DNA from: Acidobacteria bacterium 13_1_20CM_3_53_8
GTDB taxonomy: Bacteria; Acidobacteriota; Blastocatellia; Pyrinomonadales; Pyrinomonadaceae
Assembly: GCA_001920415.1 (NCBI GenBank)
Contig: MNJR01000060.1
Span: 584-44,869, forward strand
Length of the DNA: 44,286 bases
Direction: 5' to 3'
Shown: piece after piece, positions 33,361-40,285 of the stretch
Position numbering within the stretch: the stretch's first letter is position 1
Layout: the number at the start of each line of letters is the position of its first letter
Notes under the pieces: model-generated
Seen by the model: the letters and a program-made list of their open reading frames with translations, nothing else
Told to the model about the DNA's origin: nothing
The model's database searches: none
Translations under genes and position numbers: made by a program

Positions 33361-33834
33361 TCACTGTTTTTCCGTTGCTTCTGAAACCAGGAACTCCGGC
33401 GTAACGATCATGGGGACGAAGAAGCCCGCCGCCGTGTTGAAGAGTCGTATGCGTGCCTGACGGCGCACGTTCGCAAGATGACCGAAGTTCCATGTTACTA
33501 AGTAATCAATTTTGTGAAACGAAGCAAGAGCTACGTGCAATGCGTCGGCAATGTACTTGCGATGAAAGATGCCGCGCGCAATGTAGCCTTCGGCCAAGAT
33601 GGCTGCCTCGTCCGTTAGCTCTACCTGTTCGAGCTTGCGCACGAGTTTCAGGTAGCCCGTGCGATGCGGCTCCGTCACACGCTCAAGCTCGCGCTCGACC
33701 AATGGCGAAACCACAGCGCGATACTCAGGCAGTTCGTGCTCCCACCAACGAATCGTCAAATCGCGCCGAAACGGCTCGCCGTTATCAAGATAAGCGCCGA
33801 CGACAGAAGTTTCCAGATAAAGACTCTGCTTCAT
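33361..33834 (-). CDS. PIN-domain protein (VapC-like ribonuclease toxin candidate)
   Basis: A 157-residue PIN domain. The opening strand is LYLETSVVGAYLD (E8 where many PIN toxins have Asp). A second acidic site is in SPLVERELERV (E47-E49), and DALHVALASFHKIDYLVTWN holds D97 and N116 typical of the group. These would form a divalent-metal ribonuclease site. The start ATG overlaps the stop of the upstream retropepsin frame as ATGA, so its translation is coupled to a protease-like gene rather than to an antitoxin. A small possible partner is encoded downstream beyond repeat A4. Role as a toxin is inferred from the domain only. Confidence 0.85.
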   Translation of the reverse strand: MKQSLYLETSVVGAYLDNGEPFRRDLTIRWWEHELPEYRAVVSPLVERELERVTEPHRTGYLKLVRKLEQVELTDEAAILAEGYIARGIFHRKYIADALHVALASFHKIDYLVTWNFGHLANVRRQARIRLFNTAAGFFVPMIVTPEFLVSEATEKQ

Positions 33835-35027
33835 GGCTCAGAAGGAACGGTGCCCGTGCCGTTAGATGTATCAGCAGGCGGCGCGTTCGCGCCCAACGGT
33901 TCTAGCCGCATCAAAGCGCGCTGGAAGTCTATGGTGACTCGATAGAAGCGCAGGAAATTCCCGCCGACTATTCCGCTCTGATCAAACCCCGCCGTCTCGT
34001 TTACAGGATCAAGATCAAGCACGGCTGCCGGAAGATGCTCGCGCACCAGAGTTCCCAAGGTGAAGCGCGGCAGCATCAACAGCTTCACATCGTCTTCAAT
34101 TCCCGCCGCGCCGTAAACGCGCATCCTTGTGCCGTGCGCGAAGCGTTCTAGATCGGAGCGTGCGACGAGCGCTTTTGAAACTACAGAGACTGTAGCGCCC
34201 GTGTCAATTATGAAGTTCAGAGGCTTTGTCAATCCTTCTATCTGAACATCGCTGCTCAAGAACCCGCTCGCCGTAGTGCGAAGTGGAATCTCAATGACGT
34301 TAGGGCCTGGAGCAGCGGGCTGCTGGTTGGACGAGCGCTGCCGCGCGAGCGAGAAAGTGCGTGCGCCGTAAACGCGCATCCTTGTGCCGTGCGCGAAGCG
34401 TTCTAGATCGGAGCGTGCGACGAGCGCTTTTGAAACTACAGAGACTGTAGCGCCCGTGTCAATTATGAAGTTCAGAGGCTTTGTCAATCCTTCTATCTGA
34501 ACATCGCTGCTCAAGAACCCGCTCGCCGTAGTGCGAAGTGGAATCTCAATGACGTTAGGGCCTGGAGCAGCGGGCTGCTGGTTGGACGAGCGCTGCCGCG
34601 CGAGCGAGAAAGTGCGTGCGCCGTAATCAACCGTCGCTACGAATTTCGTCAACGCTGCGATGCCTATGTAACCGTCTGTCGGATTGCCGTCATCAAAGAA
34701 GTGGCGAATGTAAACGGGAACGTTGTCCACCTCTACATCGCCTATGTCCAACTGTGAAAGAAAGCCGTAAACTATCTCGAACTTTCCGCCGCCTCCGACT
34801 GCGCGCGCAAGCCCGCCACGTGCTACGGCGCGAATGTTCATGCGCCTGGCCGTCTCCTCTGAGACAACGGACATACCCGAACCCGTGTCAATCACGAAGC
34901 GCAAAGGCCTGCGGTCGCCATTGATTCTGACCTGAATGATGGGGCGGTTGTTAATTATCTCGAAAGGAATAGATGTGTGGGACGCGCCCGTGGGGCGCGC
35001 GGCGATCTTCGTCCGTGCGCGGCGCAA
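33831..35027 (-). CDS. Retropepsin-like aspartic protease domain, C-terminal part of a probably frameshifted TPR-protease gene
   Basis: A 398-residue frame opening at a TTG with no ribosome site, inside the end of the TPR frame. The protease signal starts at IPFEIINNRPIIQVRINGDR, with FVIDTGSGMSVVSEE as the first DTG motif, then VYGFLSQLDIGDVEVDNVPV and GYIGIAALTKF. The second half-domain (NFIIDTGATVSVVSKALVAR) is present twice because of an exact 255-bp duplication, giving three DTG motifs in total. An undamaged relative would have two DTG motifs and be fused to the TPR part. Its stop overlaps the PIN start (ATGA). Protein made from this frame alone would lack a signal peptide. Confidence 0.7.
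   Translation of the reverse strand: MRRARTKIAARPTGASHTSIPFEIINNRPIIQVRINGDRRPLRFVIDTGSGMSVVSEETARRMNIRAVARGGLARAVGGGGKFEIVYGFLSQLDIGDVEVDNVPVYIRHFFDDGNPTDGYIGIAALTKFVATVDYGARTFSLARQRSSNQQPAAPGPNVIEIPLRTTASGFLSSDVQIEGLTKPLNFIIDTGATVSVVSKALVARSDLERFAHGTRMRVYGARTFSLARQRSSNQQPAAPGPNVIEIPLRTTASGFLSSDVQIEGLTKPLNFIIDTGATVSVVSKALVARSDLERFAHGTRMRVYGAAGIEDDVKLLMLPRFTLGTLVREHLPAAVLDLDPVNETAGFDQSGIVGGNFLRFYRVTIDFQRALMRLEPLGANAPPADTSNGTGTVPSEP
34108..34617. repeat. Exact 255-bp tandem duplication in the protease gene
   Basis: 34108-34362 and 34363-34617 appear identical base for base. The 9-base sequence GCGCCGTAA begins each copy and recurs at 34618, so the duplication is bounded by a 9-bp direct repeat. 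The length is 85 codons, so the frame is kept. It duplicates the segment YGARTFSLARQRSSNQQPA to RMRV, including one DTG motif. Confidence 0.93.
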
Positions 35028-35637
35028 TTACCAGAAACCTTTCGTAAGCGTCTGCTGCCTCTTTGTAACGTTCGGTGCGCGCGGCAGACTGCGCCAGACT
35101 GTAGATGTAATCAGGCTCGTTGGAATCGAGCGATGCTGCGCGACGAAAGCCTAAGAGACTGCGATCAAGTCGTCCCTCGTAAAAATCTACGAGCGCGAGT
35201 CCGGCAATAGCAAGCGCTTCGTTCTCTCTGATGCTGAGCGCTGTGCGAAACTCTTCTACAGAGAGATGAAAGTCGCCGGAGGCCAGCACGGCAGCGCCAA
35301 GAAGCGCATGAGCGCGCGAAGAGAGCGGATCGTTCCCTACAACACGCGCGGCGTGATCGTATGCATCCTGAAAATTTCGCTGCTTGTAGAGCGCGAAGCT
35401 CAACCCCAGACGCGCGCTGTTGTCATGCGCGTCTCTGGCAAGCAACTCGCGGTAAAGGCGCTCGGCTGTTTCATACTCGCCTTCACGCAAGGCGCGCTCG
35501 GCACGAGTCCGTGTCCTATCGTCCGAAGCCCGCCCGACATTCACGAAAGACACGCTCACCACACAGCACATGAAAGTGAGAATGAGGAACGCCACCACGC
35601 GGCGACCCTTCCGATTAATTCTTAGACTGTATTTCAT
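34951..35637 (-). CDS. Secreted TPR protein, N-terminal part of a probably frameshifted TPR-protease gene
   Basis: 228 residues with a signal peptide (RRVVAFLILTFMCCVVSVSF, about residues 12-37) and four to five TPR units: AERALREGEYETAERLYREL, SARLGLSFALYKQRNFQDAYD, AHALLGAAVLASGDFHLSVEEF, AIAGLALVDFYEGRLDRSL and YIYSLAQSAARTERYKEAAD. It ends AYERFLVIAPRTDEDRRAPH then GRVPHIYSFRDN at a stop at 34951. The retropepsin frame begins within the last ~25 codons in another frame, and the protease fold starts at exactly that place (TSIPFEI vs HIYSFRD). Secreted TPR-retropepsin fusions are familiar in Acidobacteriota, from general knowledge, so a small indel near 34975-35000 is the likely cause. GAGG lies 8 bases before the ATG. 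Confidence 0.8.
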   Translation of the reverse strand: MKYSLRINRKGRRVVAFLILTFMCCVVSVSFVNVGRASDDRTRTRAERALREGEYETAERLYRELLARDAHDNSARLGLSFALYKQRNFQDAYDHAARVVGNDPLSSRAHALLGAAVLASGDFHLSVEEFRTALSIRENEALAIAGLALVDFYEGRLDRSLLGFRRAASLDSNEPDYIYSLAQSAARTERYKEAADAYERFLVIAPRTDEDRRAPHGRVPHIYSFRDN

Positions 35638-35663
35638 TGGAGGAACCTCTGAAGCGTTAAGAA

Positions 35664-35741
35664 CAGTTTTCAGTTTTCAGTTTTCAGAAAGAAGAGCGAA
35701 AAGCTTTTTACTTAAAACTGAAAACTAAAAACTGAAAACTG
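35664..35741. repeat. Palindromic heptad repeat, family A, copy 5
   Basis: CAGTTTTCAGTTTTCAG arms face CTGAAAACTAAAAACTGAAA arms. The core AGAAAGAAGAGCGAAAAGCT is reversed relative to copies 2-4, like copy 1. It lies 26 bases upstream of the TPR gene and 10 bases from the stop of the glycosylase gene. Confidence 0.92.
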
Positions 35742-35751
35742 CTTTTATCGC

Positions 35752-36408
35752 TTATTTCAACACTTCTCCGGTCTTCATTGACCAGAGCACAAGGTCAAGC
35801 TCTTCAAAATCAATGCGCGTGTCGCGTGCGAAGCGGCGCAGGCGCTCTTCCGTTTCAAGGTAGCGCGAGCGGGTCGCGGGCGGTTGCGCAGATTCTATAA
35901 CGCCAAGTTCTGCAAGACAGCGCAGGATGTGTTTGTCGAGGATTGCGTAGCCGCGCAGTCCGACGTTTCTGAGAAAATGGCTGGACTCTTTGTAGCCAAG
36001 CCCTTTGATTCTCTTCTCCTTCGCAAGCCAGTCGCGGCGCGCGACCGCATCTGTGAAACTCTGTAGCCGCTCGCGCAGGCGCATGCCGCAATCCTCGCGC
36101 AGATATTCGCGCGTCACAACGATGTAGCCGGGGCGCGAACGAGGATAACGATGAACGCCTTGCAATGCATTAGTCAACTCTTCGTGTGATCCTTCAAACA
36201 ACAGATGCCTCACGGCCTCGACCGAGCGGAGACCCATGCGAGCCGAAGCGCCTGCGGTGAAGATGCAATAGACCAACTCTTCCCAGAGACGCTCGTCCCC
36301 TGCTTCGTCCCATACGGCGCGAAACTCTGCCAGACGCGCGCGAATCATCTCGCGGCGCGAGCGATGCGCAGCGCGAATGGTTTCAATCGTGACGGGTGTT
36401 CGATTCAA
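35752..36408 (-). CDS. Ogg2-type N-glycosylase/DNA lyase
   Basis: A 218-residue helix-hairpin-helix GPD DNA repair enzyme that excises 8-oxoguanine and nicks the abasic site. The hairpin and catalytic pair are visible: GLGYKESSHFLRNVGLRGYAILDKHILR, with the Schiff-base Lys K140 and the Asp D158. Length and the absence of the N-terminal Ogg1 beta-domain point to the compact Ogg2 group. The TTG start at 36408 has a weak ribosome site. The 234-base region to the divergent dacB-like gene holds no other gene that I can support, so promoters for both directions must be there. Confidence 0.92.
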   Translation of the reverse strand: MNRTPVTIETIRAAHRSRREMIRARLAEFRAVWDEAGDERLWEELVYCIFTAGASARMGLRSVEAVRHLLFEGSHEELTNALQGVHRYPRSRPGYIVVTREYLREDCGMRLRERLQSFTDAVARRDWLAKEKRIKGLGYKESSHFLRNVGLRGYAILDKHILRCLAELGVIESAQPPATRSRYLETEERLRRFARDTRIDFEELDLVLWSMKTGEVLK

Positions 36409-36641
36409 ACTCTACGAGGACGGCTGTCAACCATGGGAATATTATGGGCGCGATTCAGTCGTTGTCAACGAACTTATCTGCACAAATCTTGCGCATTCAT
36501 TCACACACATGGCTCGTGCATCCCAACCGGTCGCTTGCTGCATCGAATACAGGTTTGCGTCCTACGGCTCTCCTTGCAAAAATTTATGGACGCTGTCCTA
36601 CGTGTTACCGTATTATATTACTCATCCCCCGAAACATTTTT

Positions 36642-38090
36642 ATGAAGAGAAGAGTGAGCAAGCATTTTCGTCTCAATAATCTGGCAGCCATTCTCGCGCT
36701 GCTGATGTTCGCTGCGTGGCCTAATAACTTATTGGGCCAACAGCAGACGACTACGACGGAACCTGCCCAGCCTCCTTCTCTTGTGCGCCCGACGGTTTTA
36801 ACAAGACCGCTTACGCCAGCCTCCAGCGCTCCTGCGACAATCGCTCCGCCAACTGCTAACTCCGCGCCTGCTCCCGTGCAGCCCGCGCCCATGCCGGACA
36901 TAGCGCGCCCGCCCATCCCGACTACGATTACAGGACTGCAAGGCGTGCTGGTCGAGACGTTGGATGGCAGAGTCGTGGCCGAGCAGGCTGCGGATCAAGC
37001 GTTCAATCCTGCGTCGGCAGTTAAGCTAGCAACTTCACTTGTAGCTCTTCATAACTTCGGCGTACACCATCGCTTCATCACTGCAATCTGGACGGATGGA
37101 ACATTCGATGCCTCCACGGGAACAATCAACGGCAACCTTATCATTTCGGGGCGCGATCCTTCTTTCCATTTTGAACATGCCGTGATGGTCGCGCGCGAAC
37201 TGAATCGAATTGGAATTCGCACGGTGACAGGCGATCTGGTTGTGCCGCCGCAGTTCACGATGAACTTCAGTTGGTCGGCGCAAGCTTCGGGCAACAGCTT
37301 TTACGATACGCTTGACGCTACGCGAAGACCAGCGGCTGCCACAGAAGCATGGAAACAGGAGCGCATAGCGCTTGGCGACGTGGAAGGTTTACAATCTGCG
37401 CCGAGCGTGGCCGTTATGGGCGCAGTCTACATTGGGACTGTTCCTGCAAACGCGCGAATGCTTCTAGTCCATCGTTCCAGCACACTGCCTGATATTCTGA
37501 AAGTCCTTCTCTGCTACTCGAACAATTTCATGGCCGAGCGCATAGGCGATAACGTAGGTGGCCCTGAAGCCATCAGGCAATATCTAATCAAGAATCTGGA
37601 GATTCGCCCGGACGAAGTTCATCTGGCTTCTACGAGCGGACTGGGCGTCAACAGAGTCACGCCGCGCGCTATGATGAAGATATATCGTGCGCTGCGCGAC
37701 GAACTAGCAAAAAATCATCTGCAACCATCGGACATACTCCCTGTCGCTGGTATTGACCCCGGCACTCTGGAAAAGCGCTTCACGTCTGCACAGTCGCGCG
37801 GAAGCGTAATTGCTAAAACAGGCACGCTTGTCAGAACGGACGGCGGCGCAAGCGCGCTCGTAGGCCAGATGAACACTGCGAATGGTGAAACGATGCTCTT
37901 CGTCATCTTCAACCAGCGTGGCAGCGTCTGGCGCTTCCGTGAGAATCAGGATACAATTATCACACAGTTGCAAAATTCGCGCGGCGGCCCCGCACCCTTC
38001 GAGTATCACCCGCAGGCGCTGGCTATGCGGCTCGCTAATACGGAATCCGAGTCTGCTAACCAAAATAATGAGTACGAGCCTGCGCCCTGA
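36642..38090 (+). CDS. dacB: Penicillin-binding S13 D-alanyl-D-alanine carboxypeptidase/endopeptidase
   Basis: A 482-residue periplasmic serine hydrolase (PBP4/DacB group) that trims or cleaves peptidoglycan peptides. A signal peptide (LNNLAAILALLMFAAWPNN) is followed by a Pro/Thr-rich linker (about 35-95). Catalytic motifs are S125-A-V-K128 (FNPASAVKLAT), S293-N-N (CYSNNFMAERI) and K392-T-G (VIAKTGTLVRTDGG). The large inserted domain of Escherichia coli DacB is reduced. The start is the ATG at 36642. In-frame codons before it look like chance, although this ATG also lacks a clear Shine-Dalgarno. With the lytic transglycosylase it makes a peptidoglycan-remodelling theme in the region. Confidence 0.94.
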   Translation: MKRRVSKHFRLNNLAAILALLMFAAWPNNLLGQQQTTTTEPAQPPSLVRPTVLTRPLTPASSAPATIAPPTANSAPAPVQPAPMPDIARPPIPTTITGLQGVLVETLDGRVVAEQAADQAFNPASAVKLATSLVALHNFGVHHRFITAIWTDGTFDASTGTINGNLIISGRDPSFHFEHAVMVARELNRIGIRTVTGDLVVPPQFTMNFSWSAQASGNSFYDTLDATRRPAAATEAWKQERIALGDVEGLQSAPSVAVMGAVYIGTVPANARMLLVHRSSTLPDILKVLLCYSNNFMAERIGDNVGGPEAIRQYLIKNLEIRPDEVHLASTSGLGVNRVTPRAMMKIYRALRDELAKNHLQPSDILPVAGIDPGTLEKRFTSAQSRGSVIAKTGTLVRTDGGASALVGQMNTANGETMLFVIFNQRGSVWRFRENQDTIITQLQNSRGGPAPFEYHPQALAMRLANTESESANQNNEYEPAP

Positions 38091-38169
38091 ATGAACAGGC
38101 GAGTGTTGGACGGCAACCTCTCTTATATCGAACTCAAGTTAATCGCTTAAACTTTTCCTAAAGCTTCTC

Positions 38170-38214
38170 CGAAAAAGGAAACGCGCCCCGACGGCCTGAG
38201 AGTCGCCGGGGCGC
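38170..38214 (-). terminator. Minus-strand intrinsic terminator-like hairpin
   Basis: The stem GCGCCCCGaCG/CGcCGGGGCGC (38183-38193 and 38204-38214, one mismatch) is followed on the minus strand by GTTTCCTTTTTC. On the plus strand no U-run follows. No minus-strand gene lies upstream, so it may end an unannotated small RNA. Confidence 0.5.
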
Positions 38215-38316
38215 TTCCCGCCCCGCTCGGCGCGCGGCGTGCGGCACCTCGCTCCGAGGGGGCGATCCCTTATGGTGATTTGAGCGTTGATTTGAAAGCT
38301 TACCGAGTGTGACGCG

Positions 38317-38341
38317 AAAAAAATGGGCGCCGCACAGCCCA
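38317..38341 (-). terminator. Second minus-strand terminator-like hairpin
   Basis: On the minus strand, TGGGC-loop-GCCCA (38341-38324) is directly followed by TTTTTTT. The stem is only 5 bp, so it is a weaker candidate than the one at 38170. Confidence 0.4.
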
Positions 38342-38585
38342 CTCCTACTTTTTACGCGCGAGATTCACATCGTCTGCAATCAAACACGCTCAAGCTTTAA
38401 TGCCGAAGCAGACCAACGCGCACGTATGGCGCGCGGCCTCGAACGCGCCGAAGCAAACAGCGCGCCGCGACCATCTCACCACAAAGCCAATCGCACTCAG
38501 AGCCAATAAATCACTTACTCAATATGGCCGAACTCCGACCGGCTCGTTGAGATAATCGGCTTTCCTCCTTAACCACGTCATGTTT

Positions 38586-38682
38586 CATTCGGTGACAGCA
38601 ACTGTGTAACGCATGGGAGTCGCTCGGGCGGCAACGTCTCTTGATGGGTATGAAGCGGAGTCCATTCCTGTGTTACCGAATG
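38586..38682. promoter_or_regulatory. Long-range inverted repeat, candidate enhancer sites
   Basis: CATTCGGTGACA (38586-38597) and TGTTACCGAATG (38671-38682) are inverted copies with one mismatch, at about -180 and -95 relative to the start expected from the sigma-54 promoter. That distance suits binding of an activator such as PilR. Direct proof is lacking. Confidence 0.35.
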
Positions 38683-38750
38683 TGACGTTACAGAAGATTC
38701 TTTCTGTGTAGCGCGCATAAAAAGCGAGCTATTTAGGCTCTTATCTAAAC

Positions 38751-38765
38751 GGCACAAAGCTTGCT
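38751..38765 (+). promoter_or_regulatory. Sigma-54 (RpoN) promoter of the minor-pilin operon
   Basis: GGCAC-AAAGC-TTGCT matches the -24/-12 consensus (T)GGCAC-N5-TTGCW at every core base, with GG and GC exactly 12 bases apart. Only the preceding T is C. The transcript would start near 38776, about 67 bases before the first pilin start codon. Confidence 0.8.
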
Positions 38766-38842
38766 CAAAGCGATTTCAGTGCGGGTCATCGAACGGCCTT
38801 TCGTTCTCAACTAAGCGAATCTCTTTCGGTTGGAGGCAGGAA

Positions 38843-39775
38843 ATGGAGCAGGAAGCGAAGCTCAAGCAAAGACGAATTAAACATACGGAGCGTGGATACA
38901 CAGCGCTTCAGCTAATCGTGGTGATTGCGATCACGCTGATAGTTACGTCTTTCGCGTTCATGGGTCTACAAAACGCTAAGGCGAATATGCGCTTGCAAAA
39001 CTCTATTCGCCAGCTTTCCGACTATATGGAGAAAGCGCGCCTGAACGCCATTAAGCGCCACTCCACCTCCACTATTACTTTTACGAGCACCACCAGCTAC
39101 AACATAACTACAGACTTCGATGGTAGCGGCACTGCCACCACACGAAGTTTTAACTTTGACGACGGCATAGTGCTAATCAGCACGCCTCTGCCCACGATAA
39201 CGTTCGACTGGCGCGGGCGCACTCAAACCTGCACGATAACTTTCGCAGTCCAGAACACGCAGGGCGACCAATCGTGGATTGATGTCTCAGGCTCCGGCGA
39301 CGTGACTATAAACAGCGACGTTGACGTGCTTCCGCCCGTGAGCTACTCGACGGTGAGCAGCTCGACTGACATAGCCTCCGGCACGACCGTCACAGGCACA
39401 GGCGTTCATAACAACTCGCTCACCTGTTCCGATCCTACAGCCGGTACGGGCGGCGCGCCGCCTCCGCCCATCACAGGAACTGGCACTAGCAGCTGCGGGA
39501 ACATAACCGCAGGCGTTTCAGGACTCTCGATTAAAAAGAACGGCGGCACCACCGGCACGGTTCAGATTACTGTGACAAGCGCGGGCAAAATTACTACCAC
39601 CGGGCCAAGCAATTTATCCATCTCTCCCTCGACCAAGACGATGTCCGCAGCCGGGAATACCAGCTTCAACATCACCTCGCTGAACTCCACACGCAGCACC
39701 TTCCCGGTTACGTTTACACTGGCCTGCACCTCCGGGTCTGCGTCCGCGACCATATCTGTAAAGGTAACTAACTAG
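38843..39775 (+). CDS. Prepilin-like minor pilin, FimT/GspH type, with Gln at +5
   Basis: A 310-residue protein. The type III signal RGYTALQLIVVIAITLIV has the prepilin-peptidase site G18|Y19, but Gln23 replaces the usual Glu at mature position 5. The hydrophobic helix continues, then RQLSDYMEKARLNAIKRHS, as in FimT/GspH pseudopilins. The beta part includes VLISTPLPTITFDWRGRTQ. The last ~110 residues are a Ser/Thr/Gly-rich beta domain (ISIKKNGGTTGTVQITVT, later STFPVTFTLACTSGSAS) that resembles an Ig-like surface module. GGAGG lies 6 bases before the ATG. It is the first gene after the sigma-54 promoter. Without Glu5 its insertion into the fibre may be altered. Confidence 0.88.
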   Translation: MEQEAKLKQRRIKHTERGYTALQLIVVIAITLIVTSFAFMGLQNAKANMRLQNSIRQLSDYMEKARLNAIKRHSTSTITFTSTTSYNITTDFDGSGTATTRSFNFDDGIVLISTPLPTITFDWRGRTQTCTITFAVQNTQGDQSWIDVSGSGDVTINSDVDVLPPVSYSTVSSSTDIASGTTVTGTGVHNNSLTCSDPTAGTGGAPPPPITGTGTSSCGNITAGVSGLSIKKNGGTTGTVQITVTSAGKITTTGPSNLSISPSTKTMSAAGNTSFNITSLNSTRSTFPVTFTLACTSGSASATISVKVTN

Positions 39776-39776
39776 T

Positions 39777-40247
39777 ATGAAGTTTATGAGAATTTCTGAC
39801 AGACATGGAAAGAGGCCGCGCAATATACGGCCACACGCCAACACAAACGGTGAAGAAGGCTTCACTCTCATGGAGACCTGCATCGCGCTTGTTCTTCTGT
39901 TGATTGTCAGCCTGGGAGTCGTCTCGCTCTTCACCTATGCGGTGAAGTTCAATTCCGGCGCGAACGAGCGCGCCGTGGCGCAGGCCATCGCCCAGCACCA
40001 GATGGAACAACTTCGTAAGCTCTCTTTCGATCAGGTGGTCGCGGCCACCGTCACCGTCACTAACCAGGGACACGATTACACAGTTACCACTACCGTCTGC
40101 ACAACGACGACGTGCGGTGGCAGCGACACGCTCAAGGTCATTACCGTTCAGGTAACGCCTCTCTCGACAGACACTCCCTGGGTGACTCCACCGATAACGT
40201 TAACCACGCGCCGCAGCGCGGCAGACGCAGGACCTTACCTGCTCTAG
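39777..40247 (+). CDS. Minor pilin, PilV/GspI type
   Basis: 156 residues with a long charged leader and the prepilin signal EEGFTLMETCIALVLLLIVS: cleavage G28|F29 and Glu33 at mature +5, as normal. The helix is followed by FTYAVKFNSGANERAVAQAI and MEQLRKLSFDQVV, typical of PilV-like minor pilins, then a short beta-rich tail with a Cys pair (VCTTTTCGG). The start codon is 2 bases after the stop of the FimT-like gene. The ribosome site is not obvious, so coupling with the preceding gene is likely. Confidence 0.88.
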   Translation: MKFMRISDRHGKRPRNIRPHANTNGEEGFTLMETCIALVLLLIVSLGVVSLFTYAVKFNSGANERAVAQAIAQHQMEQLRKLSFDQVVAATVTVTNQGHDYTVTTTVCTTTTCGGSDTLKVITVQVTPLSTDTPWVTPPITLTTRRSAADAGPYLL

Positions 40248-40285
40248 AGGTCAGCCAATTTTTCTTAAATAGATCGAGTATTCAT

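Larger units (their letters stand above)
38091..38842. other. 750-base non-coding region between dacB and the pilin operon
   Basis: No convincing gene is seen. A 66-codon open frame at 38309-38509 looks like chance. The region holds a GC-rich structured block with two hairpins whose U-runs are on the minus strand (38170-38214 and 38317-38341), a long-range inverted repeat CATTCGGTGACA/TGTTACCGAATG (38586-38597 and 38671-38682) and a sigma-54 promoter at 38751-38765. Confidence 0.6.

Noticed and set aside
36396-36641. 82-residue N-terminal extension of the S13 carboxypeptidase
   Set aside because: It would put a non-conserved segment before a good signal peptide. The ATG at 36642 is the sensible start.
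38170-38280. Possible glycine or TPP riboswitch (ACTCTCAGGCC / CCTGAGAG words)
   Set aside because: Only a short word matches. The other conserved elements and a downstream glycine- or thiamine-related gene are missing.
38309-38509. 66-codon frame in the dacB-pilin gap
   Set aside because: No ribosome site, no domain, and the peptide (REIHIVCNQTRSSFN) is uninformative. The region looks non-coding.
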